Notes: a model not told the origin generated them from the letters alone. A stretch of DNA of 64,000 bases from Methanosaeta sp. PtaB.Bin039 (GCA_002067795.1 MVQI01000046.1:1-64000), one strand, 5' to 3'; shown: positions 45,516 through 55,156, numbered from the stretch's first letter. Numbers and translations: made by a program.

Positions 45516-45926
45516 TCACCAAACAACCTGCTTGGTCGCCCTCCAAATTGCCAAAGTCAGCGGCAATGCCAGGATGAGCAGCACGGTCTCAATCCGAATT
45601 CCCATCAGATCCCCTGACCCCTCTCCAAGGGCATGCATCATCAGGTCGGCTCCAGTCATGAGCAGGTAAAGCCCGCCAACTGCTGCGGATATCAGCAGCC
45701 CCGCCAGGACGAAGGACAGCCCTTCGTCCTTTGCCGCAAACAATTCCTTTGCCCCGTTAAGGTACGTCGCCGATATCAACAGGCAGACCGCCATGTCGGG
45801 GATATTGGCTGGAGACATCGGCTCTCCTCCCGCAAATCCAGCCAGGGCTGCAGCGGCGTACGCGGCTCCGAGCGCCAGGGCGTATAAGCCCAGCAGCCTC
45901 TGTGTCCTTGCGCTGTTATAGGTCAA
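45516..45926 (-). CDS. Small four-helix membrane protein of the feo operon
   Basis: 136 residues from TTG 45926, chosen because AGGAGG lies 8 bases upstream; a longer frame (from 45998) would overlap feoB. Four hydrophobic segments are visible (LLGLYALALGAAYAAAALAGF; MAVCLLISATYL; LSFVLAGLLISAAVGGLYLLM; TVLLILALPLTLAIW). No family recognised. Position directly after feoB suggests a role in iron transport. Confidence 0.6.
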   Translation of the reverse strand: MTYNSARTQRLLGLYALALGAAYAAAALAGFAGGEPMSPANIPDMAVCLLISATYLNGAKELFAAKDEGLSFVLAGLLISAAVGGLYLLMTGADLMMHALGEGSGDLMGIRIETVLLILALPLTLAIWRATKQVVW

Positions 45927-45963
45927 TAACGAATCCTCCTGCTTGTGGTTCTCATATCGTTTC

Positions 45964-47268
45964 TCAAGCAAATCCCAAAAGCCTGCCAGCCCCAACAACT
46001 AGGCCGGAGACGGCGAAAGCCAGGGCGGTCTGAAAAACCAGCACAAATGCCGGCCATCGGATCGAGTTCGTCTCCCTGGATATTGCGCCAAGCGTTGCTG
46101 CGCAGGGCACATAGATCAGCACAAAGCACATGAAGGCAAAGCCGCTAAGCGGCGTGAAGATCCCCAGGCTGACCAGGGATTCTCCGAGCGTGGCCTCACC
46201 GGTTCCCAGCAGCACCCCATATGTTCCCACCACCACCTCCTTGGCCAAAAGGCCGAAGAGCAGGGCAACTGCCGTCATCCAGTCCCAGCCGAGGGGGCTG
46301 ACCAGCGGCTGCATGGCATGTCCCAGCTGGGCCAGGTAGGACTCTGCGACCAGCTGGCCGCCGCCGGTAGCCTCCCAGGGATTAACCGATAAGAACCATA
46401 CGATTACCGTCGTGCCGAAGATCAGCGTCCCCGCACGGTGGAGAAATGCCCTGCCCCTGGCCCACATATGCAATAGAGCGCTCCTGGCATTTGGCATGGC
46501 GTATTCAGGCAGCTCCAGGAGGAATGGAGATGTCTCCCCTCGAAACAGTGTCTTTCTGAATGCCAGTGCCGATAGTATGGCCAGGGCTATTCCAATTGCA
46601 TAGACTGAGAATACGGCCGTGCCGGCATAGGCCGGGCCAAAGACCGCTCCGGCTATCAGCACATATACCGGCAGCCTTGCGCTGCAGCTGATGAACGGGC
46701 TGACAAGGATGGTGATCATGCGGTCCCTTTCGTCGTTCATACTGCGGGTGGCCATTATGGCAGGGACGTTGCAGCCAAAGCCTATCATCATGGGGATGAA
46801 GGAATGGCCGCAGAGCCCCAGCCTGGACATGAGGCGGTCCATCAGGAACGCTGCCCTGGCCAGATAGCCGCTGTCTTCCAGGATTGAGAGGGCCAAGAAC
46901 AGTCCGAAGATGGGCGGGATGAAGACCAGGACCGCTCCCAGTCCTCCGAAGACTCCCTGAGCGATGAACGAGGCCAGGTGCGGCTGTGATATCCTCTGCT
47001 CAGCCACGCCTCCAAGGAGCGAAAACGCCTCCTCGATCATCACGGCAAAGGGCTCGGATACGGTGAAAGCGAACTGGAACATGACCCACAGAAAGGTCAG
47101 GAATATCGGGATTCCCAGATATCGGTGCAAAAATGCCCGGTCGAGCATCTCGGTATAGGTTTTCACCGCCCCTTTGTCGCTTGTGACCGTCTGATCCACT
47201 ATGTCCTTTATCCTGTCGTATCTGCTCTTGGCCAGGATTGCGCTGATATCCATCTCAGAGCTACTCAC
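45964..47268 (-). CDS. feoB: Ferrous iron transporter FeoB, membrane subunit (split FeoB)
   Basis: 434 residues. It starts in the linker region of FeoB (AILAKSRYDRIKDIVDQTV), then gives the two Gate domains and core membrane part: LLGGVAEQRIS, GGLGAVLVFIPPIFGLFLALSILEDSGYLARAAFLMDRLM, GHSFIPMMIGFGCNVPAIMATR. No GTPase domain is present; that is the preceding gene. The GTG start overlaps the stop of the GTPase gene by four bases. Confidence 0.92.
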   Translation of the reverse strand: MSSSEMDISAILAKSRYDRIKDIVDQTVTSDKGAVKTYTEMLDRAFLHRYLGIPIFLTFLWVMFQFAFTVSEPFAVMIEEAFSLLGGVAEQRISQPHLASFIAQGVFGGLGAVLVFIPPIFGLFLALSILEDSGYLARAAFLMDRLMSRLGLCGHSFIPMMIGFGCNVPAIMATRSMNDERDRMITILVSPFISCSARLPVYVLIAGAVFGPAYAGTAVFSVYAIGIALAILSALAFRKTLFRGETSPFLLELPEYAMPNARSALLHMWARGRAFLHRAGTLIFGTTVIVWFLSVNPWEATGGGQLVAESYLAQLGHAMQPLVSPLGWDWMTAVALLFGLLAKEVVVGTYGVLLGTGEATLGESLVSLGIFTPLSGFAFMCFVLIYVPCAATLGAISRETNSIRWPAFVLVFQTALAFAVSGLVVGAGRLLGFA

Positions 47269-47975
47269 CGCAAAATCACCTCCTCAATCCTCGATACCTG
47301 ATCCGAAGATAGCGATCCGGCCACAAGCTCCCAAACCAGCCGGTCCTTCTCAATCAGCATTATGGCCAGCCATCTTTTTGGATACCTCTTTGGCAGGCTT
47401 CGATCCTGCGATATTATGCCCTCTAATTCCTTTATCAGGCCCTCCTCCCGGTCGGCGTAGGTCGGCATGATCGGCTTTCTGTCTCTCTTTTTGGCGGCTT
47501 GGATGATCGCCTCCTTGAGCGTCTGCAGGCCGTATCCCGTGGTCGCCACCGTAAAGACCGCCGGGCAGCCCATCAATTCGGAGAGCCCCTCCAGATCTAT
47601 GTGCATATTCCTGGCCTTCACCATATCCCACCGGTTGACAGCGAGAACCAGGTTCGCCTCCATCTCCTGCAGCAGTGATGTGAGGTACAGGTTCCTCTCA
47701 AGACTGGTGCCGTCCACGACGTCCACCACCACCTGCGGCCTCTCCTCGACCAAGTACTGCCTGGCCACAAGCTCGTCCCTGGCATTGCAGGTGAGGCTGT
47801 ATATGCCAGGCAGGTCCACGACCTCCACAACCTCTCCCCGGTGATAGAAACGCCCGGCCTTCTTCTCGACAGTAACTCCGGGGAAATTGCCGACGCGCTG
47901 AGATAGCCCTGTCAGACGGTTGAAGATCTCCGTCTTTCCCACATTGGGATTTCCGATTAGCGCAGCTCTGATCAT
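47265..47975 (-). CDS. feoB: FeoB GTPase subunit (split FeoB)
   Basis: 236 residues. G1 is GNPNVGKTEIFN, the switch region is NFPGVTVEKK, G3 is DLPG and G4 is NRWD; the typical FeoB helical GDI region follows. It ends where the membrane protein begins, with a GTGA overlap, so the normally single FeoB polypeptide is made as two. G1 has Glu where Thr/Ser-Leu is usual after the Thr, while the core Walker residues are intact. Confidence 0.92.
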   Translation of the reverse strand: MIRAALIGNPNVGKTEIFNRLTGLSQRVGNFPGVTVEKKAGRFYHRGEVVEVVDLPGIYSLTCNARDELVARQYLVEERPQVVVDVVDGTSLERNLYLTSLLQEMEANLVLAVNRWDMVKARNMHIDLEGLSELMGCPAVFTVATTGYGLQTLKEAIIQAAKKRDRKPIMPTYADREEGLIKELEGIISQDRSLPKRYPKRWLAIMLIEKDRLVWELVAGSLSSDQVSRIEEVILR

Positions 47976-48235
47976 CTGGCGTCATCTTCTTTTACGATTA
48001 TCTTCATGGCGATCTCCCTGTCCAGGGCTATCCTGGTCTGCTTCACCATGACAAGCAGGTCGCCGGGAGGACGGGATATCAGGATCCTGACCCTGGCAGC
48101 AGGCACCAGGCCGATATCAGCCAGCCTTCCTGAGGCGACGGCATCGGCCGCGACATGCTTTACGATCCCTTCGCTTCCCTGTGGAAGCAGAGCCAGCGGT
48201 GTTCCTGCGCCTCTCACCGATCCGCTGCTGTTCAT
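47972..48235 (-). CDS. feoA: FeoA-domain protein 1
   Basis: 87 residues with the SH3-like FeoA core: GIVKHVAADAVASGRLADIGLVPAARVRILISRPPGDLLVMVKQ and then TRIALDREIAMKIIV. FeoA-type domains bind FeoB and are needed for iron uptake. Both ends overlap the neighbours by four bases. Confidence 0.85.
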   Translation of the reverse strand: MNSSGSVRGAGTPLALLPQGSEGIVKHVAADAVASGRLADIGLVPAARVRILISRPPGDLLVMVKQTRIALDREIAMKIIVKEDDAR

Positions 48236-48498
48236 TCTCCCTCCGCCTCCAGGTTCACCATTCTGGCCTCGCTGCGCCTCAGGGCTAGCCTGCAGCCCCT
48301 GAGGAGGACCTCTATGGGATCTCCGGAGGGGGCAAGCCGTATCATCTCCAGCTCTTCGCCCTCGACAAGTCCCATGGCCATCAGTCTCTGCCCCAGCGAG
48401 CCGCAGGGCGATACGGACTTTATCCTCCCTCTCTGGCCGGCTCTCAGCTCATCCAATCTCCTTGATCTTGACATAATGCCGTTATACTCCTCCTTCAT
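48232..48498 (-). CDS. feoA: FeoA-domain protein 2 (first gene of the feo operon)
   Basis: 88 residues with the FeoA core: RGRIKSVSPCGSLGQRLMAMGLVEGEELEMIRLAPSGDPIEVLLRGCRLALRRSEARMV. Two successive FeoA proteins occur in several archaea. The start is ATG 48498, or ATG 48474 with the AGGAGGAG that lies inside the first codons as its ribosome-binding site, although the spacing is then long. Confidence 0.85.
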   Translation of the reverse strand: MKEEYNGIMSRSRRLDELRAGQRGRIKSVSPCGSLGQRLMAMGLVEGEELEMIRLAPSGDPIEVLLRGCRLALRRSEARMVNLEAEGE

Positions 48499-48529
48499 TC
48501 TGATCGATTGTCGGGGTTGCCGTTATCTC

Positions 48530-48643
48530 TTGTATTTATCCAGTACCTTCCTACTTCAAGGGACTGGGACATGAGTTCATGATGTTGTTAGGTCGATAAA
48601 TCGGTACTCCAAAAAAAGTTAGGATCTGAATGCAAAACCTAAC
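48530..48643. promoter_or_regulatory. Divergent feo / MFS promoter region with DtxR-like half-sites
   Basis: On the minus strand TGGATAAATAC (48530-48543) is a TATA candidate for feo. GTTAGG occurs at 48587-48592 and 48618-48623, and CCTAAC at 48638-48643; the last two form a perfect inverted repeat with 14 bases between. GTTAGG/CCTAAC matches the TTAGG-type half-sites known for DtxR-family repressors. A plus-strand TATA-like GATAAAT at 48594-48600 would place a start site within the inverted repeat. Confidence 0.5.
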
Positions 48644-48751
48644 ATGCAGCGGAAACACATGCCAGTCCTCGCCAGGTCCGTATATCAGGTGGGCACATCC
48701 GAACGACAGGTCATTATAAGGTTGAGGACTAAGGCATCTTTCGATCAGTCC

Positions 48752-49915
48752 ATGCCAGACCCAAAGACCGGCAGAAACGTGGTGATGCTGGGCTTCGTCA
48801 GCCTTCTGAACGACATAAGCAGCGAGATCATCCAGCCTATCCTGCCCCTGTTGATAACATCCCTTGGTGGCGGATCGATTGCGGTCGGACTTATCGGCGG
48901 TATTGGCGAGGGCCTTCCGAGCATCCTCAAGGTATTCTCTGGCTACCTGTCCGACCGACTGGGCAGACGAAAGCCGCTCGTGGTCGGAGGGTACGGCCTC
49001 TCAGCCCTTGCCAAGCTCCTCCTGGCCTTCTCCGCCACATGGCAGCAGGTCTTCGTTTTAAAGACCATGGAGCGTTGCGGCAAGGGCATCCGTTCCGCTC
49101 CCCGGGATGCCATGATCTCCGAGTCCGCCGACCTGGCCAATAGAGGACGGGGGTTTGGGCTGCACCGGGCAATGGACTCGACAGGCGCCGTGATCGGCTC
49201 GATCCTGGCCTATCTCCTCTGGCAGGGAGGGCTGGACATGGGCTCAATCCTCCTGGTCGCTGGAGTGCTGGCAGCCTTGGCCTTGCTTCCGTTTCACAGG
49301 GTTCATGAGACGTTTTCGTCGCCCGGCTGCCAGCTGAACCTCGACATATCCAGCCTGTCGCCCGAGCTCCGCAGGTTCGTTGCCACAGCCTCGCTCTTCG
49401 CCCTTGGAAACATAAGCTATATGTTCTTCATCCTGCGGGCCCAGTCGATATCCACCGGAAGAGATTCGGTGGCTTTGACGCTTCTGCTCTACGTACTGTT
49501 CAACCTCGTCTATGCCATCCTTGCAATGCCTGTTGGCATATGGTCTGACCGGGTGGGTAGAAAGAGGGTTTTGGCCCTGGGCTATTCTCTCTTCGCCCTG
49601 ACCTCCCTGGGCTTTGCCTATGTCACATCCCTGCCAGGACTGATCGTCCTCTTCGCGCTTTACGGCCTTGTATTCGCCCTTGTGGACGCATCGGAGAGGG
49701 CCTTCGTCTCCGATCTGAGCCATTTTGGCATGAGGAGCACCTGCCTGGGAATCTATTACGGCGCTGTCGGCGTCGCAGCCATGGCCTCCGGTCTCTTCGC
49801 CGGTGCGCTCTGGGCCTGGGCCGGGGCGGAAGCGGCCTTCGTCTTCGGTTCTCTTTTGGCCGTGGCTGCTGCCCTCTCGCTGATGACGGTGAGAGAGACC
49901 AGGCCGATGCCCTAG
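48752..49915 (+). CDS. Major facilitator superfamily transporter
   Basis: 387 residues and 12 predicted membrane segments. The first loop has GYLSDRLGRRKPLVVGGYG (the MFS loop 2-3 motif), repeated in the second half as GIWSDRVGRKRVLALGYS, so both halves are intact. Substrate unknown. The open frame starts at ATG 48644, directly behind the CCTAAC operator candidate, but homology begins near the second Met at 48752, with a TATA-like ATTATAAGG 38 bases upstream. It is divergent from feo and could share regulation. Confidence 0.82.
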   Translation: MPDPKTGRNVVMLGFVSLLNDISSEIIQPILPLLITSLGGGSIAVGLIGGIGEGLPSILKVFSGYLSDRLGRRKPLVVGGYGLSALAKLLLAFSATWQQVFVLKTMERCGKGIRSAPRDAMISESADLANRGRGFGLHRAMDSTGAVIGSILAYLLWQGGLDMGSILLVAGVLAALALLPFHRVHETFSSPGCQLNLDISSLSPELRRFVATASLFALGNISYMFFILRAQSISTGRDSVALTLLLYVLFNLVYAILAMPVGIWSDRVGRKRVLALGYSLFALTSLGFAYVTSLPGLIVLFALYGLVFALVDASERAFVSDLSHFGMRSTCLGIYYGAVGVAAMASGLFAGALWAWAGAEAAFVFGSLLAVAAALSLMTVRETRPMP

Positions 49916-50068
49916 TGATGTCAGCCTCTCAGATTCTCCCATTAAAAAGGCCACAACCTGGAGATTTGGGCAGCCGTTTCCAATGAGGATACGAAAAATG
50001 GTCGGTCGGGGAAAAATTGCTGGGGACCGGGCCGAATCTCGGTCCCTCTCCAAAATCCTGTCAAGCGT

Positions 50069-51064
50069 TTACTTCTTGGACAACCAGGGCATCATCGACC
50101 GCAGGTCAGCGCCAACCTGCTCTATCAGATGGTTCGCCTCCTGCTCTTCAAGTGCCTTCTTGACCGGCAGGCCTGCCTGGCTCTCAAGTATCCATTCCCT
50201 GGCGAATCGGCCGCTCTGGATATCGTCGAGGATCTCCCACATCGCCTCCTTGGACTCCTCGTTGATGATCCGGTCGCCCCTGGTCAGGCCTCCGTACTCG
50301 GCTGTATTGGAGACGTTGTTCCACATCCGCATGAAGCCGCCCTCGTGGATCAGATCGACGATCAGCTTCAGCTCGTGGCAGGCCTCGAAGTACGCGATCT
50401 CGGGCTGGTAGCCAGCCTGCACCAGGACCTCGAAGGTGGCCTTGACCATGGCAGTTACACCTCCGCACAGATCGACCTGCTCGCCGAACAGATCGGTCTC
50501 GGTCTCCTCAGCAAACGTGGTCTCAAGAACGCCTGCCCGGGTGCCTCCTATGCCCTTGGCGTAGGCCAGGGCGGACTTGAGGGCGCTCTTGGAATGGTCC
50601 TGCTTGACCGCTACCAGACAGGGCACACCTCTTCCTTCCATATACTGCCGGCGCACCAGGTCGCCTGGACCCTTGGGTGCCACCATGACCACATCGACGT
50701 ATTCGGGTGGTATTATCTGGTGGAAGTGTATGTTGAATCCGTGGGAGAAGCCCAGGACTTTGCCCTCCTCCAGATAGGGGGCTATCTGCTCCCGGTATAT
50801 CCTCGGCTGCAGCTCGTCCGGCAGCAGTATCTGTATATAATCGGCTTCCTTGGCGGCGTCGGCCACGGTCATCACCCGCAGCCCGTCCTGCTCAGCCCTC
50901 TTCCAGGCCAGCGAGTCCTTCAGGTCGGCTGCGACAACGTCCAGCCCGGAGTCCTTCAGGTTGGCTCCCTGGGCATGGCCCTGGTTTCCGTAGCCGATTA
51001 TGGCGATAGTCTTATCCTTCAGTACCCTCAGATCCGCTTCCTTTTCCCTGTATATGGTTGCCAT
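50069..51064 (-). CDS. ilvC: Ketol-acid reductoisomerase
   Basis: 331 residues, class I length. NADPH-binding [21 protein letters not shown] is near residue 20. Catalytic-region motifs are [25 protein letters not shown] (metal ligands) and ISNTAEYGG-type [10 protein letters not shown]. It converts acetolactate to dihydroxyisovalerate and acetohydroxybutyrate to the isoleucine precursor. It is the last gene of the operon, 124 bases after ilvN. Confidence 0.95.
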   Translation of the reverse strand: MATIYREKEADLRVLKDKTIAIIGYGNQGHAQGANLKDSGLDVVAADLKDSLAWKRAEQDGLRVMTVADAAKEADYIQILLPDELQPRIYREQIAPYLEEGKVLGFSHGFNIHFHQIIPPEYVDVVMVAPKGPGDLVRRQYMEGRGVPCLVAVKQDHSKSALKSALAYAKGIGGTRAGVLETTFAEETETDLFGEQVDLCGGVTAMVKATFEVLVQAGYQPEIAYFEACHELKLIVDLIHEGGFMRMWNNVSNTAEYGGLTRGDRIINEESKEAMWEILDDIQSGRFAREWILESQAGLPVKKALEEQEANHLIEQVGADLRSMMPWLSKK

Positions 51065-51149
51065 TTCATTCCCTTTCCGTAAAGACCGCTACAGCACTTG
51101 GATTAAATCCGGTCCTCTGTTATACCTTCAATTTATAAAAATGATGCTC

Positions 51150-51181
51150 GGCGGAGGCGCAGGGGCTATTTTTTCCGCCGG
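51150..51181 (-). terminator. Hairpin between ilvN and ilvC
   Basis: CGGCGGA/TCCGCCG, 7-base stem with an 18-base loop containing a run of T on the plus strand. It may reduce read-through into ilvC or protect the ilvN end; weak evidence. Confidence 0.3.
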
Positions 51182-51188
51182 CCCACTC

Positions 51189-51680
51189 TTAAGGCTGGAC
51201 CACCTTTGTTCCGCGCACCATGGATACCTTGCCGGTGCGGGCCAGCTCCTTTATCCCGAACTGGCGCAGCAGCCTCTCTATGGCGTCCACCTTCTCCTCG
51301 TCTCCGGTGACCTCTATGATCACCGAGCGAGGGGATACGTCGATTATCTTTGCGCGGAATATGGAGACAAGCTGCATGATCTCCGGCCTGTTCTCCCGGT
51401 TGGCGCTGACCTTTATTATTGCCAGCTCCCTCTCAACCGACTCCTTCGGCTCCAGCTGGCTGACCCGAATGACGTTGATCAGCTTGCTAAGCTGCTTGAT
51501 CACCTGCTCGAGCGTCTCCTCGTCGCAGTTGACCGTAATGGTCATCCTGGAGTAATCGGGGTTGTCAGTCGCCCCAACCGAGAGGCTGTCGATGTTGAAG
51601 CCCCGGCGGCTGAACAGCCCGGATATGCGGGTCAGCACGCCTGGCTTGTTCTCCACGATGACAGCGATGGTGTGCTTCAT
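51189..51680 (-). CDS. ilvN: Acetolactate synthase small subunit
   Basis: 163 residues with an N-terminal ACT domain (HTIAVIVENKPGVLTRISGLFSRRGFNIDSLSV) and the C-terminal regulatory domain found in IlvN/IlvH (RSVIIEVTGDEEKVDAIERLL). It binds valine and activates the catalytic subunit in this family. It overlaps ilvB by four bases. Confidence 0.95.
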   Translation of the reverse strand: MKHTIAVIVENKPGVLTRISGLFSRRGFNIDSLSVGATDNPDYSRMTITVNCDEETLEQVIKQLSKLINVIRVSQLEPKESVERELAIIKVSANRENRPEIMQLVSIFRAKIIDVSPRSVIIEVTGDEEKVDAIERLLRQFGIKELARTGKVSMVRGTKVVQP

Positions 51681-53347
51681 GATTCCAGCTCCAGGATCTC
51701 GCTTAAGGAAGCCCCGGCAGGCACCATGGGCGAGACCTTCTCGTCCTTGGCCACGATGAAGTCCATGACCGTGGGCTTGTCCGATGCCAGGCCTTCCCTT
51801 ATCACGTCCTCAACCTCCGAGGGCTTGGTTGCCCGCAGCCCGAGCGCTCCGTAAGCCTCTGCAACCTTGACGAAGTCCGGCACCTGGCCAAGCGTCGTAT
51901 GGGAGTACCTCTCCCCGAAGAAGAGGGTCTGCCATTGCCTGACCATGCCGAGGACACCGTTGTTCAGCACGGCAACCTTTACCGGTATGTCGTTTATCAC
52001 CGCAGTGGCCAGCTCCTGGATGTTCATCTGGAAGCTGCCGTCGCCGGCCACGTCTATGACCTGGCAGTCCGGTCTGCCGACCTTGGCGCCGATGGCTGCC
52101 GGAAATCCGTATCCCATGGTGCCAAGTCCGCCTGAGGATATGAAGCGGGACGGGTCCTTGTGGGTGAAGAACTGAGCTGCCCACATCTGGTTCTGTCCAA
52201 CCTCTGTGACGATTATGGCATCGGGACAGACCTCGCACAGCTTCTCGACCACGAGCTGGGGCTTGATCACCGATTCGTCCTTCTGGTAGCACAGCGGGTA
52301 GTCGCACTTCCATGTGGAGACCCGTTCGTTCCAGGCAGACCACGGTTTTTGGGTAACGAATTTGTTCAGTTCGGCAAGCGCGTTTCTCGCATCTCCGACC
52401 ACCGGGATGTCGACCCGGACGTTCTTTCCGATCTCGGCAGGGTCCACGTCTATGTGAATGATCTTTGCCCGGGGGGCAAAGCTTGCGATCTTGCCGGTGA
52501 CCCTGTCGTCGAAGCGGGCGCCGACAGCCAGTATCAGGTCAGCCCCCTGTATAGAGTAGTTGGCGTACTTGGTCCCGTGCATCCCTAGCATGCCCAAGGA
52601 GAGCGGGTGGTCCTCCGGAAAGACCCCAACACCCATCAGGGTGGTGGTCACCGGCGCGTTGAGCTTCAAGGCGAGCTCGAAGAGCTCCTGATGGGCATTG
52701 GCGTAGCGCACCCCGCCGCCTGCATATATGACCGGCCTCTCAGCCGACATCAGGGCCTCGGCCGCCCTCTTGATCTGCAGCTGGTGGACCTTGGTGGACG
52801 GGTTGTACCCTGGCAGGTGCAGCTCGGGGTAGCTGTACTCCAGCTCCTCGACCGTAACGTCCCTTGGCAGGTCTATCAAGACCGGCCCAGGCCGCCCGGT
52901 GCGGGCGATGTGAAATGCCTCCCGAAATACCCGCGGCAGCTCAGAGGCCTTTCTGACCAGGTAATTGTGCTTGGTGATGGGAAGGGTTATCCCGGTTATA
53001 TCCGCCTCCTGAAAGGCGTCGCGTCCGATCAGGTTGGTGTTGACCTGGCCGGTCATTGCCACCATCGGCACCGAATCCATGTAGGCGTTGGCAATCCCGG
53101 TGACCAGGTTTGTGGCGCCGGGTCCGGATGTAGCCAGACAGACCCCGACCTTGCCGGTGGCCCGGGCATAACCGTCTGCTGCATGGGCAGCGGCCTGCTC
53201 GTGCCTTACGAGTATGTGGCGAACTTCTGAGCTGTAAATGGCATCGTATAGGGGCAGCAGTACTCCGCCGGGAAGGCCGAATATTACGTCTACCCCTTCT
53301 CTCTTCAAGCTCTCGAGTATTGCCTGAGCTCCTGTCATCTTAGCCAT
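51677..53347 (-). CDS. ilvB: Acetolactate synthase large subunit
   Basis: 556 residues of the ThDP-dependent family. FGLPGGVLLPLYDA and RHEQAAAHAADGYARATGKVGVCLATSGPGATNLVTG hold the catalytic Glu and N-terminal ThDP contacts. The C-terminal ThDP/Mg motif is GDGSFQMNIQELATAVINDIPVKVAVLNN. It condenses pyruvate to acetolactate. Eight-base overlap with the upstream leuA/cimA gene shows operon coupling. Confidence 0.95.
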   Translation of the reverse strand: MAKMTGAQAILESLKREGVDVIFGLPGGVLLPLYDAIYSSEVRHILVRHEQAAAHAADGYARATGKVGVCLATSGPGATNLVTGIANAYMDSVPMVAMTGQVNTNLIGRDAFQEADITGITLPITKHNYLVRKASELPRVFREAFHIARTGRPGPVLIDLPRDVTVEELEYSYPELHLPGYNPSTKVHQLQIKRAAEALMSAERPVIYAGGGVRYANAHQELFELALKLNAPVTTTLMGVGVFPEDHPLSLGMLGMHGTKYANYSIQGADLILAVGARFDDRVTGKIASFAPRAKIIHIDVDPAEIGKNVRVDIPVVGDARNALAELNKFVTQKPWSAWNERVSTWKCDYPLCYQKDESVIKPQLVVEKLCEVCPDAIIVTEVGQNQMWAAQFFTHKDPSRFISSGGLGTMGYGFPAAIGAKVGRPDCQVIDVAGDGSFQMNIQELATAVINDIPVKVAVLNNGVLGMVRQWQTLFFGERYSHTTLGQVPDFVKVAEAYGALGLRATKPSEVEDVIREGLASDKPTVMDFIVAKDEKVSPMVPAGASLSEILELES

Positions 53348-54848
53348 CTTTTCTCTCCTCCAGCCACATAAGCCGGTTTATGCCTTCCAGCACGGCCTCG
53401 ACCGAGGCCATGATGATGTCTGCCCCCGCCCCGCTGGCGGTTATCTTTCGGTCATCCTTTGCCATCGTTACCCATACCTCTACCAGTGCGTTTGTGCCGC
53501 CTGTTATGGCATCTACGTGGTACTCCTCAAGTCGGACGTCGGCCACCCCCACCATAGATCTGCGTATGGCGTTGATGGCTGCATCCACCGGACCCACCCC
53601 GGCCGCCGCCTCCAGGGTCTCCTTGCCATTTAGAATTATCTTCACGCTGGCCGTCGGAGTCACCCTGTTGCCTGAGATCACCGTGACCTCCTGCAGGCGC
53701 ACCATCGGCTCGTGCTCTCTTGCCAGCACTATATCGCTTATGGCCTGCAAGTCGGCATCGGTTACACGTTTTCCTTTATCACCAAGCTCTTTGACCCTTG
53801 TTACGATCTCGCAGAGCTGGTCGTGGTTCACCGATAGGCCGAACTCCCGCAGCGCCCTCTCAACCGCCGCCTTGCCGGACTTCTTGCCGAGCACTATTCG
53901 CCGCTCCCTGCCAACCTGCTCCGGCTGCATCGCCTCGTATGTGGAGCTGTCCTTGAGAAGGGCGTCCACATGGATGCCTGCCTCATGGGTGAAGGCGTTT
54001 TCGCCCACAATGGCCTTGTTCGGGGCAACCTGAATCCCAGTCAGCCGCGACACCATCCGGGATACCTGGTAAAGCATATCGCACCGAATCCCGGTGCTTA
54101 TGCCGTAGAGGTTTTCCAGGATCATCGTAACCTCCTCAAGGCTCGTGTTGCCGGCCCGCTCTCCGATTCCGTTTATGGTCACGTGAGCTTGGGCTGCGCC
54201 ACCCCGAAGAGCAGCCACCGTGTTGGAGGTGGCCATGCCGAAGTCGTTGTGGCAGTGGATGCTCACCGGGGCGCCGAGGGCAGAGAGCCTGCGGAATACC
54301 TCAAATGTCCTCTCGGGCACCATAAGCCCAACCGTGTCGCAGAAGCAGAGCCGATCCGCGCCAGCCTCAATTCCGGACGAGTAGAGGCGGCATAGGAAGT
54401 CCAGATCGGCGCGGCTGGCGTCCTCGCCTGAGAGCTCCACGACCAGTCCGTGGGACTTGGCGTACTCGGTGACCTCCAAAGCCCGCTGCAGAACAGCTTC
54501 GCGGTTCGACTTCAGCTTTCTCTCGATGTGCAGGTCGGAGACCGGTACCACCAGATGGACACTGTCCACACCGCAGTCGATTGCGGCGTCCAGGTCAGGT
54601 AGATTGGCCCGTGCAAAAGAACAGATCTCTGCCTGCAGCCCGGCGGAGGCGATCGCCCGCAGAGAGCGGCGCTCCCCTTCCGAGGCGATGGCCGAGCCGG
54701 CCTCGATCACAGCGACCCCAAGCGCATCCAGGTTCTGGGCGATGGTCAGCTTGTCCTCCGGTGTCAGAGATACTCCGGGGGTCTGCTCTCCGTCGCGCAG
54801 GGTGGTGTCTAGAAATCGGATCTCCTCAAATAAAGCGATCCCACGCAT
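53340..54848 (-). CDS. 2-isopropylmalate synthase / (R)-citramalate synthase
   Basis: 502 residues. The DRE-TIM barrel has FLDTTLRDGEQTPGVSL, HCHNDFGMATSNT with the metal His pair, and NGIGERAGNTSLEE. The C-terminal 130 residues are the LeuA-type regulatory domain. Archaeal LeuA and CimA are hard to tell apart by eye. With ilvBNC, either leucine (from ketoisovalerate) or isoleucine (from pyruvate via citramalate) is served. It is the first gene of the operon. ATG 54848 is used; a short alternative peptide frame overlaps the start. Confidence 0.88.
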   Translation of the reverse strand: MRGIALFEEIRFLDTTLRDGEQTPGVSLTPEDKLTIAQNLDALGVAVIEAGSAIASEGERRSLRAIASAGLQAEICSFARANLPDLDAAIDCGVDSVHLVVPVSDLHIERKLKSNREAVLQRALEVTEYAKSHGLVVELSGEDASRADLDFLCRLYSSGIEAGADRLCFCDTVGLMVPERTFEVFRRLSALGAPVSIHCHNDFGMATSNTVAALRGGAAQAHVTINGIGERAGNTSLEEVTMILENLYGISTGIRCDMLYQVSRMVSRLTGIQVAPNKAIVGENAFTHEAGIHVDALLKDSSTYEAMQPEQVGRERRIVLGKKSGKAAVERALREFGLSVNHDQLCEIVTRVKELGDKGKRVTDADLQAISDIVLAREHEPMVRLQEVTVISGNRVTPTASVKIILNGKETLEAAAGVGPVDAAINAIRRSMVGVADVRLEEYHVDAITGGTNALVEVWVTMAKDDRKITASGAGADIIMASVEAVLEGINRLMWLEERKDG

Positions 54849-55156
54849 TCATGTCAATCACCATGTCGGCCTTTAGGCCGGATTCGGGGTTGTTAATCTC
54901 TAATGATTGATAAATCTAACGACCAGCCGCCACCGTTCCAGGGTTCCATGATCGTCTGGGCCAGGGAGTGAGACGATCCACACCTCTCCGACCCCCTCCG
55001 GGATTTTCGCGGTCGCAATTGAATGTTCCTTGGGATAGTCTCATCTCCACGTCAGTCGCATATGCCTTTTTGGATGAAACAGCACCAGTTGTGGATATGG
55101 GAAAGATTTATCTCTCCAGTTGAGTCATCTTTTCCTTCCAGTTCCACGGAGCATTG
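54849..55156. promoter_or_regulatory. Divergent intergenic region leuA/cimA - AAA ATPase
   Basis: No gene visible. A short hairpin GGCC-TTTA-GGCC lies around 54868-54881 in the leader of the branched-chain operon, with an AT-rich TTAGATTTATCAATC (minus strand, about 54907-54921) as its TATA candidate. GGAG at 55148 serves the AAA ATPase start. Confidence 0.35.
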
